Source: Weissella soli (GTDB lineage Bacteria > Bacillota > Bacilli > Lactobacillales > Lactobacillaceae). From it: DNA of 64,000 bases. The stretch lies in assembly GCF_001761545.1 (NCBI RefSeq), contig NZ_CP017326.1, positions 868,001-932,000 on the forward strand. Direction: 5' to 3'. Shown in pieces: positions 9,189 through 18,723 of the stretch (within the stretch, counting starts at the first letter, position 1; every line of letters begins with the position of its first letter). The notes under the pieces were generated by a model. It saw nothing but the letters and a program-made list of their open reading frames with translations. It was not told the DNA's origin and did no database searches. Both the position numbers and the translations under genes were made by a program.

Positions 9189-10184
9189 TTAGTTCTCCTC
9201 TCTCTTCACGGCTGAAAAATGCGTCATTGAACCAGCAACCGGCGCGAGATCGTATGCCTTATCACGAGTACCATCTTTTTCGTAGTACTTCGTCTTATTG
9301 TTTTGAAACTCTTGCTCAACCGCTTTACGAATAGCGCGTTTTTCACCACGTTCGCGGACATTCAGACTCGGAATCGCTGAAAGTAAGCGTTTCGTGTAGA
9401 TATGTTGCGGATTGTTAAAAATGTCGGCCGTGGTGCCGACTTCAACGAAACGACCATTGTGCATGATGGCAATATTATCAGTCATATACTTCACCACACC
9501 CAAATCATGTGAGATGAACAAAAAACTAATGCCATAATCACGCTGAATCTTTTTCATGAAATTTAAGACTTGCGCTTGCACTGATAAATCCAATGCCGAC
9601 ACTGGCTCATCAGCCACAATTAAACGCGGATTTGACGCTAAAGCCCGCGCCACCCCGATTCGTTGGCGTTGACCACCCGAGAATTGGAAGGGGTATTGGG
9701 TAATGGTCCGTGCTGGTAAGCCGACAATCTCCAATAACTCTAACACACGTTGGTCAATGAGCACTTGATCAAACGACCGTTCACCTTGGTAACCCGCTTC
9801 AATCTTGCCTGGTACCCCGAAGCTCTTCAAAGGTTCCGCAATGATTTCACCAATGGTCTTGCGCGGGTTCAAAGATGATTGACTATCCTGAAAAACCATT
9901 TGAACATCTTTGTTGTAGTTCAGGGCCTTCTTTTGTTTGATGGTGGTGACTTCTTTTCCTTCAAACAAAATTTTGCCACTCGTGGGATCTTCCAATCCCA
10001 CCAATGACTTCCCAATGGTTGACTTGCCTGATCCTGATTCACCCACTAAGCCATATGTTTTACCGGCCTCGATGACAAAGGACACGTCATCAACCGCTTT
10101 GACATTATCCGTGATACGATTCAAAAAGCCTGAACGGATTGGATAATAGACTTGTAAATTTTCAATTCTGACTAATTCGCTCAT
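9189..10184 (-). CDS. oppF: Oligopeptide ABC transporter ATPase
   Basis: 331 residues. Walker [10 protein letters not shown] is near residue 49, the Q-loop MVFQDSQSSLNPR follows, the signature FSGGQRQR is near 168, Walker B is LIVADEPVSALD, and the H-switch is FISHDLG. The C-terminal oligopeptide-transporter extension (IPSLNVRERGEKRAIR) is present. It pairs with OppD to energise peptide import. Its ATG overlaps the oppD stop by 4 nt. Confidence 0.94.
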   Translation of the reverse strand: MSELVRIENLQVYYPIRSGFLNRITDNVKAVDDVSFVIEAGKTYGLVGESGSGKSTIGKSLVGLEDPTSGKILFEGKEVTTIKQKKALNYNKDVQMVFQDSQSSLNPRKTIGEIIAEPLKSFGVPGKIEAGYQGERSFDQVLIDQRVLELLEIVGLPARTITQYPFQFSGGQRQRIGVARALASNPRLIVADEPVSALDLSVQAQVLNFMKKIQRDYGISFLFISHDLGVVKYMTDNIAIMHNGRFVEVGTTADIFNNPQHIYTKRLLSAIPSLNVRERGEKRAIRKAVEQEFQNNKTKYYEKDGTRDKAYDLAPVAGSMTHFSAVKREEN

Positions 10185-11200
10185 CGTATACTATCCTCTT
10201 TCACAACATCAATAAACTCAAAACTACGCCAGGCGTTACCGCGGACAAAGTGTCCGTTACCCAAGTCTTGGAGTTCTTCATCAACGGTCGCTTCGACCGT
10301 GGCTACATCCAACCATGGCACACGCTTCAAGAACAGATCTTTGGAGTGATCCATATCCTTCAAGGCTGGTACCGTACCAGGAATGGCGTATAACTCTTCC
10401 CCTGGATTGACGTCAGATGGGTCAGCCCGCAACAATGAACGAGTATAGGGATGCTGAGGATGTTCAAACAAATCCACTGCGCTAGCCTTCTCGACGATCT
10501 GACCGGCATACATCACTGCCACGGTGTCAGCCATTTCAGCCACAACGCCTAGATCATGCGTAATTAGTAAAATACCCGCATTTTTCTTTTCTTGAATATC
10601 CTTAATCAAATCTAGGATTTGTGCTTGAATGGTGGCATCCAAGGCTGTGGTTGGCTCATCGGCAATAATCAAATCTGGTTCATTGGCTAATGCAATCGCG
10701 ATCATGACACGTTGCCGCATCCCACCAGATAGTTCGTGCGGATAGGCTTCCGCAACCCGTTGTGGATTCACAATACCAACATCATCGAGTAAACGAATCA
10801 CATGTTCATGCACATTTGTCTTCTTTGATTGGTGAATCGTGATCGCCTCACCAATCTGGTCACCAATTTTCATCAACGGGTTCAAACTTGACAAAGGATC
10901 CTGGAAAATCATACCTACCGTTGCCCCGCGGTAGGTATCAAAAGCCTCTTCTGACAATCCAACCAGTTCATCACCGTTTAATGTAATTGAACCGGTCACC
11001 TTTGCCTGATCACGACTATGTAGTCCCATAATACTCATCGCAAAAGTTGACTTACCCGATCCCGACTCACCTACCAAGGCTAATACCTCGCCCCGATGAA
11101 TATCGAGGTTCACCTTATGCAGTGCCGTTTGGAACTCTCCCGCAATTTTAAAGGCGACAGATACATCTCGTGCAATTAACAATTCGTCGCTCATACGCAA
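10181..11200 (-). CDS. oppD: Oligopeptide ABC transporter ATPase
   Basis: 339 residues with Walker [10 protein letters not shown], signature LSGGMRQR, Walker [13 protein letters not shown] and H-switch LITHDLG. It lacks a clear Cys-rich C-terminal Fe-S motif. The start is uncertain: a TTG at 11200 has AGGAG 6 nt upstream, whereas the ATG at 11194 (MSDELL) is 12 nt away, so the TTG may be used. It is the first gene of the operon and has its own promoter. Confidence 0.93.
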   Translation of the reverse strand: MRMSDELLIARDVSVAFKIAGEFQTALHKVNLDIHRGEVLALVGESGSGKSTFAMSIMGLHSRDQAKVTGSITLNGDELVGLSEEAFDTYRGATVGMIFQDPLSSLNPLMKIGDQIGEAITIHQSKKTNVHEHVIRLLDDVGIVNPQRVAEAYPHELSGGMRQRVMIAIALANEPDLIIADEPTTALDATIQAQILDLIKDIQEKKNAGILLITHDLGVVAEMADTVAVMYAGQIVEKASAVDLFEHPQHPYTRSLLRADPSDVNPGEELYAIPGTVPALKDMDHSKDLFLKRVPWLDVATVEATVDEELQDLGNGHFVRGNAWRSFEFIDVVKEDSIR

Positions 11201-11229
11201 TTCATTCTCCTAATAAATTTCTAATAATT

Positions 11230-11258
11230 AAGATAACACTTATCATTTTGTTCTTCAA
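11230..11258 (-). promoter_or_regulatory. oppDFBC promoter
   Basis: Minus-strand TTGAAG (11253-11258), 17-nt spacer, TATCTT (11230-11235) with TG one base upstream. The transcript would start about 25 nt before the oppD start. Confidence 0.7.
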
Positions 11259-11289
11259 GAGTTTCTTAACCAAAAGATTGATTTCATAT

Positions 11290-11325
11290 AAAAAAGCGAC
11301 TTAGTCAGGGACTAAATCGCTTTTT
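11290..11325. terminator. Terminator after msrA
   Basis: A 16-bp stem (AAAAAGCGACTTAGTC pairing with GACTAAATCGCTTTTT) around 3 nt with a T-run on both ends. It closes the metQ-msrA transcript before the opp promoter. Confidence 0.85.
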
Positions 11326-11391
11326 CAACTTTATTTAGGTGACCGATTACGCAAATTGCACTCTCATAATTCACTCATCTTATTGTGTGAA

Positions 11392-11922
11392 TTACCCTTC
11401 GTTGACACCCCAATGTGCATCAATAAAGTCTTGGCGAGGGGCATGTTCGGCTTCATAACGATCGACATTTTTCTTGTAGAAGTCTTGATGATAATCTTCT
11501 GCAATCCAGAAAGTCTGGGCATCTTCGATAGTGACCACGATAGGTTCATCACCAAAGACTTTGCTTGCAACCAATGCTTGCTTTGATTCTTCAGCAATGG
11601 CCCGCTGCTCAGGAGAGTTGACGAAAATCACTGGTCGGTAATTATCACCCCGGTCTTGGAATTGACCCATGGCATCCGTTGGATCAGTCACTTGCCAATA
11701 GAGATCAACTAATTCCTTGTATGAAATGACAGCATCATCAAACCATACCTTGACCGCTTCAGTGTGACCCGTTGTGTGGGCTGACACTTCTTCGTAAGTC
11801 GGATTATCCTTGTGGCCACCGGTATATCCTGAAAGAACCTTTTCAATCCCGGCTAACGTGTCAAATGGTTGCACCATGCACCAAAAACATCCCCCTGCAA
11901 AAATGGCTGTTTGTTCTGCCAT
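11392..11922 (-). CDS. msrA: Peptide-methionine (S)-S-oxide reductase
   Basis: 176 residues from the ATG at 11922, preceded by GGAGG 8 nt upstream; the earlier ATG at 11937 contains that SD and is rejected. MsrA reduces methionine-S-sulfoxide in proteins. The active-site GGCFWC is at residues 10-15, with Cys12 as nucleophile, and the family's YRPVIFV and EDYHQDFY segments follow. It lies 52 nt after the metQ-like stop with no terminator between, so it is probably under the same methionine T-box. Grouping methionine import with methionine repair is sensible but inferred. Confidence 0.95.
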   Translation of the reverse strand: MAEQTAIFAGGCFWCMVQPFDTLAGIEKVLSGYTGGHKDNPTYEEVSAHTTGHTEAVKVWFDDAVISYKELVDLYWQVTDPTDAMGQFQDRGDNYRPVIFVNSPEQRAIAEESKQALVASKVFGDEPIVVTIEDAQTFWIAEDYHQDFYKKNVDRYEAEHAPRQDFIDAHWGVNEG

Positions 11923-11974
11923 GTCAATTTCCTCCATCTTTCTTCTATAACGCTTGCGATGTATCTATTTTAGC

Positions 11975-12811
11975 TTACTTCAACTTGATATCCCAGGCAG
12001 CTTTTTCAGCTGTACCATACAATGCCTTGATATGCTTCTTTGTCTTGTCGGTTTGGTAGGCTTTGACGACTTGCTTGTAAATTTTCTTGTTCTTGTCCTT
12101 CTTCAAGGCCACAATGTAGTTGATGTAACCGGCAGCCTTCTTGTTAACGGGCTCCGTGAACAATGTTTCCTTATCAGTCAACTTGGCATCCAAAGCGTAG
12201 TTCGTGTTCACCACCGCGGCATCGACTGACTTCAGAGCAGCCGCCGCTTGCGCAGATTCAACTTCCTTGATCTTCAAATTCTTCTTATTCTTAGTAATAT
12301 CCTTAGCCGTTGGCGTCTTCTTTGACGTATCATACTTGATTAACTTGGCTGAAACCAACAAGTCCAAAGCGCGCTTTTCGTTTGAGGCATCATTTGGAAT
12401 GGCAATCGTAGCGCCCTTCTTGATATCCTTCAAGCTAGTCAATGTCTTTGAATACAACTTGATTGGTGTGATATACGTCTTACCAATCGTGGCCAATTTG
12501 TTCTTGTATTCTGGATTTTGTGTCTTAAAGTAGTTCAAGGTCTGGAATGAATTCAAGTCCAATGACCCATCAGCCACGGCCTTGTTCGGTTGCACATAAT
12601 CCGTGAATTCCTTCAGCTTGATCGTGATGCCATACTTCTTCTTTGCATCCTTTACAACATATTCCCACAATTGACGGTCAGAATCACCGACGACACCCAC
12701 TGTAACCGTTTTCTTGCTTGCAGCTGACGCCACCTGGGTCGTTGTGGATACGACAGTACTAGCAGTAAAAACAGTCGCCGCTGTTGCAGCCAAAATTTGA
12801 ATCTTCTTCAT
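11975..12811 (-). CDS. metQ: NlpA/MetQ-type ABC transporter binding protein
   Basis: 278 residues. After a signal peptide (hydrophobic residues 5-25, cleavage probably after ASA near 30) comes the NlpA fold: TVGVVGDSDRQLWEYV, LKEFTDYVQPNKAVADGSLDLNSFQ, and ATIAIPNDASNEKRALDLL. MetQ binds methionine for the MetNI importer. There is no cysteine at the cleavage site, so it is not a lipoprotein as MetQ usually is. No metN or metI is adjacent. The upstream leader is a T-box with an AUG specifier, which supports methionine as the ligand. Confidence 0.88.
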   Translation of the reverse strand: MKKIQILAATAATVFTASTVVSTTTQVASAASKKTVTVGVVGDSDRQLWEYVVKDAKKKYGITIKLKEFTDYVQPNKAVADGSLDLNSFQTLNYFKTQNPEYKNKLATIGKTYITPIKLYSKTLTSLKDIKKGATIAIPNDASNEKRALDLLVSAKLIKYDTSKKTPTAKDITKNKKNLKIKEVESAQAAAALKSVDAAVVNTNYALDAKLTDKETLFTEPVNKKAAGYINYIVALKKDKNKKIYKQVVKAYQTDKTKKHIKALYGTAEKAAWDIKLK

Positions 12812-12854
12812 CTCACACCACTCCTAAAAAGTAAAATAATCATTGTTTGGACAA

Positions 12855-13157
12855 TAAAAAAGCCCATCCCTAAGTTAAAAACTTAGAAACGAGCTCTCGT
12901 GATACCATTCTAATTCGTAAATTTGGTCGCCCAAATAAACCTCAGCAACATACGGGTTCAAAGCGAGATGATGCCGAACCGATATGTGTGTGTTGATAAC
13001 GGTCACCACCCCGTACTCAGCTTCTAGACTTGCTAGTCACCGTAGTCCAATCACAGGCCATCTTCGAAAACTCACCGCACGTTATCTTCCACCAACCGAT
13101 AACTCTCTTGAATTTGGTAAGTAACCTACTTTCCTGATCACTTTGTTTTAAACTATG
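12855..13157 (-). promoter_or_regulatory. T-box riboswitch leader, methionine specifier
   Basis: The RNA on the minus strand has the features of a T-box in order: stem I with AGTA on the 5' side of the specifier loop, AGAGAG and GGTTGGTGGAA in the distal part, GAAG-ATG-G with specifier AUG at 13059-13061, then the T-box segment GAATGGTATCACGAG (12894-12908), and a 14-bp terminator (12861-12874 with 12882-12895) followed by T6. The T-box can pair with CTCGTTTC of the terminator to form the antiterminator. Uncharged tRNA-Met should therefore switch on metQ-msrA. Confidence 0.9.
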
Positions 13158-13163
13158 TGCATA

Positions 13164-13192
13164 ATATTAACGTATCCTCATCGTTTCGTCAA
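13164..13192 (-). promoter_or_regulatory. Promoter of the metQ T-box transcript
   Basis: TTGACG (13187-13192), 17-nt spacer, TAATAT (13164-13169) on the minus strand, just upstream of the T-box stem I. Confidence 0.8.
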
Positions 13193-13211
13193 CACTTTTT
13201 CATAATATAAA

Positions 13212-13250
13212 AATAATCAGTGGCCACGATTAACGTGAACATCGATTATT
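13212..13250 (-). terminator. Probable terminator after ppaC
   Basis: Outer arms AATAATC/GATTATT with an inner CACG/CGTG pair, followed on the minus strand by TTTTATATT. Weaker than the others in this window. Confidence 0.45.
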
Positions 13251-13258
13251 AAGCTTGA

Positions 13259-14179
13259 TTAGAAGGCCGCGTTCAATGGTGGAACGACTTGCTTCTTACG
13301 TGAAACCACCCCTGGTAAGTCGATCACGTTATCCGTCAAAGACTTGTCGAAGGCCTTTTCAACGGCCGCTGTTTCTGCACCAATGTAGAGTGCCTTTGAG
13401 TTTGAATTCAGGATATCAGTAATGACAAACAAGAAGTTGTCGTAACCTTCAGCAGCCATTTCCGCCTTGATTTCTGTTTCAAGGGCTGCTTGACGTGTCA
13501 AAACTTCGTCGATATCAACTGTATTGACTTGACCGATGCGGAAAGTATGACCGCCAATTTCAAATGACTTGGCATCGCCATCAATCAATTCCTTTTCTGA
13601 CTTCTTTGACAAGTCAGTACCGGCCTTCAACAAGGCCAAACCGTAAGCTTCAACATCGTCCAAACCAGCAGCTGCTGCCAAACCTGCCAAAGCTTCCTTG
13701 TCCATTGCAGTGGTCGTTGGGCTCTTCAACAACAATGTGTCTGAGATAACGGCTGAAGCCAACAAACCAGCAATTTCAGCTGGAATGGCAACATTCGCCG
13801 TCTTAAACTCAAAGAAGAGGATTGTCGCCACTGAACCCCAAGGCTTATTAATGATGTAAAGTGGTGCTGATGACTTAAAGTCAAACTTGTGGTGATCATA
13901 AATTCCCAACACATTAACTTCAGCGATATTAGCCACTGATTGAGCAGCTTCATTGTGGTCCACCAAATAAACATCTTCAGTATCGGCTGTTTCGATGACA
14001 CGTGGTGCGGCAACACCAAATTTGTCCAAAGCGAACTTTGTCTCATCGTTAACAGTTCCCAAGGCCACTGCTTCGGTGTCTTGGTCGTACAACGTGTTCA
14101 ACAAATATGATGCTCCGATTGCTGATGCAATTGTGTCAGTGTCTGGGTTTTGGTGTCCAAAAACAAGCGTCTTAGCCAT
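13259..14179 (-). CDS. ppaC: Manganese-dependent inorganic pyrophosphatase (family II)
   Basis: 306 residues, normal for the DHH family. It hydrolyses pyrophosphate from biosynthesis, using Mn2+. Metal motifs: GHQNPDTDTIASA (8-20), DHN near 75, and DHHKFDF near 97; the C-terminal SRKKQVVP substrate loop near residue 297 is present. The gene is monocistronic with GGAG before the ATG. Confidence 0.95.
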   Translation of the reverse strand: MAKTLVFGHQNPDTDTIASAIGASYLLNTLYDQDTEAVALGTVNDETKFALDKFGVAAPRVIETADTEDVYLVDHNEAAQSVANIAEVNVLGIYDHHKFDFKSSAPLYIINKPWGSVATILFFEFKTANVAIPAEIAGLLASAVISDTLLLKSPTTTAMDKEALAGLAAAAGLDDVEAYGLALLKAGTDLSKKSEKELIDGDAKSFEIGGHTFRIGQVNTVDIDEVLTRQAALETEIKAEMAAEGYDNFLFVITDILNSNSKALYIGAETAAVEKAFDKSLTDNVIDLPGVVSRKKQVVPPLNAAF

Positions 14180-14328
14180 TTTTTAGTTCTCCAATTCATT
14201 AATGAAATTACCGTGATCGACTCACGTACTATCTAATAGTTTACTACATTATGTGGCAATATTGTGCTACTTTGTCAAAATTCAACCACTAAGCGCGTGC
14301 ACCTAATTCATTGACTGATCTGTACAGC

Positions 14329-14370
14329 AAAAAAGAACCCACCTACTCAAACGAGTAAGTGGGTTCTTTT
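14329..14370. terminator. Terminator after rpsN
   Basis: Arms GAACCCACCTACTC and GAGTAAGTGGGTTC around 4 nt, with A-run and T-run at the ends. It also faces the ppaC upstream region. Confidence 0.87.
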
Positions 14371-14393
14371 GAAAACTTAAGGTAAAATGCAAA

Positions 14394-14663
14394 TTACCAA
14401 GAAGCCTTCTTAACACCAGGAATCAATCCCTTGTGTGCCAATTGACGGAAGTTCAAACGAGACATTCCGAATTCACGCATGTAAGCGTGTGGACGTCCAT
14501 CAATCTTGTCACGGTTGTGAACACGTACAGGTGATGCATTACGAGGCAACTTTGACAAACCAATGTAGTCTCCAGCTTCCTTCAATGCAGCACGCTTTGC
14601 AGCATACTTAGCAACCGTTGCTTCAATTTTCTTAGCCTTAGCGATCTTTGACTTCTTAGCCAT
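14394..14663 (-). CDS. rpsN: 30S ribosomal protein S14, long zinc-independent form
   Basis: 89 residues, the long form without the CxxC pairs of the 61-residue zinc-binding S14. It has the conserved [19 protein letters not shown] and [20 protein letters not shown]-terminus. S14 sits in the 30S head. It follows rpmG by 2 nt. In Bacillus the zinc-free paralogues of S14 and L33 are zinc-starvation proteins; here the two are neighbours, but I saw no clear Zur box. Whether this is the only S14 gene cannot be told from the window. Confidence 0.95.
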   Translation of the reverse strand: MAKKSKIAKAKKIEATVAKYAAKRAALKEAGDYIGLSKLPRNASPVRVHNRDKIDGRPHAYMREFGMSRLNFRQLAHKGLIPGVKKASW

Positions 14664-14665
14664 GG

Positions 14666-14815
14666 TTACTTAACCTCCTTGAATGTGGTAACACGACGCA
14701 ACTTTGGAGAGTACTTCTTTAGCTCCAAGCGATCAGGTGTGTTACGACGATTCTTAGAAGTTAGGTAGATACGCTCACCTGTTTCGGCGGCTTCTAACAA
14801 AATGTTAATGCGCAT
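14666..14815 (-). CDS. rpmG: 50S ribosomal protein L33, zinc-independent form
   Basis: 49 residues starting at the ATG at 14815, with AAGGAG 8 nt upstream. The conserved core [17 protein letters not shown] and KKYSPKLRR identify L33; no cysteine is present, so it is the C-minus type. It heads a two-gene transcript with rpsN behind a leader of about 120 nt. Confidence 0.95.
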   Translation of the reverse strand: MRINILLEAAETGERIYLTSKNRRNTPDRLELKKYSPKLRRVTTFKEVK

Positions 14816-14942
14816 TAACATCACTCCTTGATATAAGATTAGGTAGGTGCCCCTACCGACTAATGATAACGACAGATTTAGCTGCATTGGGCCAAATCCC
14901 AAGCTTGCGTCGTATTCAAAAGCTAGTAAATTACAAATACTA
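14816..14942 (-). promoter_or_regulatory. Structured leader of rpmG-rpsN
   Basis: About 125 nt lie between the predicted start site and rpmG. The minus-strand RNA holds a strong hairpin (GGTAGG/CCTACC, 14845-14860) about 20 nt before the SD and a second possible stem (TTGGG with CCCAA, about 14886-14902). It has no open frame. Autogenous ribosomal-protein control is possible but I do not recognise the motif. Confidence 0.4.
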
Positions 14943-14971
14943 ATACTACACGTGTTCTTTTGAAAAAGCAA
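14943..14971 (-). promoter_or_regulatory. rpmG-rpsN promoter
   Basis: TTGCTT (14966-14971), 17-nt spacer, TAGTAT (14943-14948) on the minus strand. Confidence 0.6.
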
Positions 14972-15095
14972 GCCATTTCAACGATTTTCTGACAAGTAAT
15001 TTTACTTGTCACATAATTGATGTCACCTTGCAATCAAAGCCCACTAATAAGCGTCCTCAGACCGGATAGAAATTTGTGTAACATGCTCCAATCAT

Positions 15096-15128
15096 AAAGA
15101 AAGAGCCCAGGGGTCACCCGCTGAGCTC
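15096..15128 (-). terminator. Terminator after frr
   Basis: GAGCTCAG and CTGGGCTC arms with inner GGGT/ACCC, followed on the minus strand by TTTCTTT. It ends the tsf-pyrH-frr transcript. Confidence 0.75.
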
Positions 15129-15146
15129 GGTATAGAACGATCACAA

Positions 15147-15695
15147 TTAGATGGTCGTCAATTCTTTTTCTTTATCTGCTTGAATCACATCGATATTCTT
15201 GATAGCTTCATCAGTTACCACTTGAATATCCTTTTCGATCTTGCGCTCTTCATCTTCAGATAAGTCGTCAGCCTTCTTGGCATCGTTTAAGGCATCACGG
15301 CGTACATTACGTACCGCAACCTTAGCTTTTTCAGCTTCAGCTTTCACATCCTTAGCCAAAGTCTTACGTGATTCCTCAGTCAAAGCTGGGATAACCAAGC
15401 GAATAACAGACCCGTCATTCGCTGGTGTAAGACCAAGGTTAGCCGCAAAAATACCTTGTTCGATAGCCTTTAAAGCTGTCTTATCAAATGGTGTAATCAA
15501 CAAAACACGTGGTTCTGGTACCGAGATTGAAGCCAATTGGTTCAATGGGGTTTCCGCACCATAGTATTCAGCTGTGACACTACGCAAGATTGAAGGATTA
15601 GCGACACCAGCACGGATGTTTCCCAACTCACGTTGCAAAACATCTGCAGCCTTAGCCATACGTTCTTTAGCAGATTCAATAATTGGATTTGCCAT
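15147..15695 (-). CDS. frr: Ribosome recycling factor
   Basis: 182 residues, close to the 185-residue norm. RRF splits the post-termination ribosome together with EF-G. Visible landmarks are the three-helix core with [26 protein letters not shown] and [18 protein letters not shown]. It lies 2 nt after pyrH, the usual tsf-pyrH-frr order. Confidence 0.97.
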   Translation of the reverse strand: MANPIIESAKERMAKAADVLQRELGNIRAGVANPSILRSVTAEYYGAETPLNQLASISVPEPRVLLITPFDKTALKAIEQGIFAANLGLTPANDGSVIRLVIPALTEESRKTLAKDVKAEAEKAKVAVRNVRRDALNDAKKADDLSEDEERKIEKDIQVVTDEAIKNIDVIQADKEKELTTI

Positions 15696-15697
15696 AA

Positions 15698-16447
<750 letters not shown>

Positions 16448-17326
16448 TTAGCCGATTTGTGCTGCAACTTCAGCCGCAAAATCAGTTTCTGCCTTTTCGA
16501 TACCTTCACCAACTTCGTAACGAACGAATGACAATACCTTGCCACCCTTTGATTCAACGTAAGCCGCAACCGTTTCACCGTCACCCTTAACAAAGGCTTG
16601 GTCAACCAATGAGATGTCAGCCAAGTACTTGTTCAAACGACCTTCAACGATCTTTTCCTTGATGGCATCTGGCTTGCCGTTCAAGTCTTCTGCAGCCAAT
16701 TGAACTTCCTTTTCGTGAGCCAAATCTTCCGCAGGAACCTCTTCACGTGAAGTGTACTTAGGTGCAATCGCTGCAACGTGCATAGCGATATCCTTAGCAA
16801 CTTCGGCATCAGCACCTTCAACCAAGACGATTGATGAGATCCGACCACCCATGTGTGAGTATGCTCCCAAAACTTGACCTTCTTCAGCAGTAATCACTGC
16901 GAAACGACGCAAAGTGATCTTTTCACCAGTGATTTGAGTTGTGTGCACGATCAATTCGTTCAAAGTTTGACCTTCAGCATCAACCTTTAATTCTAAGGCA
17001 GCTTCAACATCGGCTGGCTTAAACTCAACGATTGCATTGGCAACAGCGTGCAACAAGTCATTAAATTCCTTGTTACCAGCAACGAAGTCAGTTTGTGAGT
17101 TCAATTCGATGATAGCAGCTTCGTTACCCTTAGTAGCAACATAAGTCATACCTTCAGCAGCAATAGCGCCAGCCTTCTTAGCGGCCTTTGCCATTCCCTT
17201 TTCACGCAAGAAGTCGATAGCGGCGTCCAAATCACCATCAGTCGCAACCAAGGCCTTCTTAGCATCCATCATTCCAACGTTCGTCTTGTCACGCAATTCC
17301 TTAACTTGAGCAGCAGTAATAGCCAT
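16448..17326 (-). CDS. tsf: Translation elongation factor Ts
   Basis: 292 residues from the ATG at 17326 (MAITAAQVK), which has GGAGA 8 nt upstream; the frame is open 9 codons further 5' without an SD. EF-Ts recycles EF-Tu-GDP. The UBA-like N-terminus ([18 protein letters not shown]), the [10 protein letters not shown] core motif and the C-terminal [12 protein letters not shown] are clear. Unlike in most Firmicutes it does not directly follow rpsB; a lipase-like gene lies between. Confidence 0.97.
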   Translation of the reverse strand: MAITAAQVKELRDKTNVGMMDAKKALVATDGDLDAAIDFLREKGMAKAAKKAGAIAAEGMTYVATKGNEAAIIELNSQTDFVAGNKEFNDLLHAVANAIVEFKPADVEAALELKVDAEGQTLNELIVHTTQITGEKITLRRFAVITAEEGQVLGAYSHMGGRISSIVLVEGADAEVAKDIAMHVAAIAPKYTSREEVPAEDLAHEKEVQLAAEDLNGKPDAIKEKIVEGRLNKYLADISLVDQAFVKGDGETVAAYVESKGGKVLSFVRYEVGEGIEKAETDFAAEVAAQIG

Positions 17327-17369
17327 TTTTAAGGTCTCCTTCAAAATATACAATATAGTTATCTTGTTA

Positions 17370-17375
17370 ATTATA
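17370..17375 (-). promoter_or_regulatory. tsf promoter (-10 element)
   Basis: A perfect TATAAT on the minus strand 44 nt before tsf, in the gap after the lipase-like gene; the -35 region is weak (ATGAAA at 17 nt). It would give tsf-pyrH-frr a transcript independent of rpsB. Confidence 0.55.
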
Positions 17376-17425
17376 CATGAAATACGTCAGTTTTCATAGA
17401 ACAGTTGTATTTGTTCCTTAAAATG

Positions 17426-18586
17426 CTATGCGACTGTCTGTGCCAGGGTCGCAATAAAGTAAGTGACACTCGCATGCTCATTGAAGGCAACGGCTGGTTC
17501 ACCTTGACCAATAAAGTACAATAACAAGGTTTGCCAGTCCTTTTCTGCTGGGGTATAGGCCGCAAAATCGAAGACACGCGGCGATAAGTCTTTGGCATCC
17601 ATGTAAAACGCCTGCGCAATCTCAAAGTAAAATTCATACGGCGTCATCGGTGCCCCGTCATGCCATGTGATCTGTTTTTGGTAATAGTCCACCAGCGTCG
17701 GTGCAATCCCACTCCCAATGGCAACCATGCTTGCAATCGCTGCCTCAGCGGTTGGATTAGTGACAAAGGCGTTATCCACCTCTTCAGCAAATTTTTCTAA
17801 GAAAGCTGGCTGATCAGTATGCACCGCATGGACTTGGCCGATGTGGTAAAACTGCCAACCGGGCACATTAAAGTTAGGCACAAAGTCCCGTGGATTAATC
17901 AGGTTATGAATATTTGCATACCCGGTCAGGGGCTCACCACGAAATGCCGGCGCAGGGGCCACGGCGTAGCTATAAACCGTCGCCGAGTGTTCATCAGTCA
18001 GTACCTTAGCCACATACTCAGCTACCGCCCCACCCCGTGATTGACCGGTCACCCAGAGTCTGCTTGTTTGATGCGTCTCTCGGTATACCTGTAGGTTCGT
18101 TAGCAGTGCCTCACCCGCCAGTGCATAGTTACCATGATATGGTAAGTTGGTGGCGCCATCATCCCCACCGTATTGAAAATCACCAACCCATTCAATCCCT
18201 TGTGGGGTGCCCCGAATCACGATGGCTACGACATCCCAGACCGGTTGATAACCCAATGTGTAGGCCACCTGATTTTTCTCATCATGCCCCGTTGGATAAG
18301 TTTGCAAAGTGGCGTTCCAGGCAGTGTCTGAATAATTAAAGTCTTCAATATCTTCAAACCCTAACGCCCGTAAATTTTCACAGGCAAACCCATGGGCCAT
18401 ACTATTTTGCACCACTGGATAGGCACTCGCCGCCAGCCCCGCACTCAGCTGGGCCAATGGTTGGTTAAACACCGTGGCATCAGTGAACAATGTCGTTTCA
18501 TCAAAAGTCACCGTGCTTTGTCCAATCTGAGCTGTTTGACCGCTTAAGTATCCTGGAATCGCGTATTTTAATTTTATCTTTGCCAT
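17426..18586 (-). CDS. Class 3 lipase-like alpha/beta hydrolase
   Basis: 386 residues from the ATG at 18586, with GGAGG 8 nt upstream. The nucleophile elbow GQSRGGAVAEYV near residue 200 is the GxSxG motif of lipase_3 proteins (DUF2974/Mbeg1-like group); VAIVIRGTP near 120 is the oxyanion strand, PRDFVPNF near 250 carries the likely acid, and the His may lie in HAVHTDQ. There is no signal peptide, so it is probably cytoplasmic. Substrate is unknown. It sits between rpsB and tsf, separated from rpsB by a terminator and from tsf by a promoter, as if placed inside the normal rpsB-tsf unit. Confidence 0.75.
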   Translation of the reverse strand: MAKIKLKYAIPGYLSGQTAQIGQSTVTFDETTLFTDATVFNQPLAQLSAGLAASAYPVVQNSMAHGFACENLRALGFEDIEDFNYSDTAWNATLQTYPTGHDEKNQVAYTLGYQPVWDVVAIVIRGTPQGIEWVGDFQYGGDDGATNLPYHGNYALAGEALLTNLQVYRETHQTSRLWVTGQSRGGAVAEYVAKVLTDEHSATVYSYAVAPAPAFRGEPLTGYANIHNLINPRDFVPNFNVPGWQFYHIGQVHAVHTDQPAFLEKFAEEVDNAFVTNPTAEAAIASMVAIGSGIAPTLVDYYQKQITWHDGAPMTPYEFYFEIAQAFYMDAKDLSPRVFDFAAYTPAEKDWQTLLLYFIGQGEPAVAFNEHASVTYFIATLAQTVA

Positions 18587-18674
18587 CAATGCTACCTCCA
18601 TCTACGGAAATTGTAGCACAAGCAACCATAATTATCCCGGCAGAGTTTATGAACCACGAATCCTGTATAGACAA

Positions 18675-18712
18675 CAAAAACCCACAACCTCAATAATGAG
18701 ATTGTGGTTTTG
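18675..18712. terminator. Terminator after rpsB
   Basis: AACCACAATCTCA pairs with TGAGGTTGTGGGTT and is followed by T-run on the minus strand. It isolates rpsB from the lipase-like gene. Confidence 0.83.
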
Positions 18713-18723
18713 ATGAACTAAAA

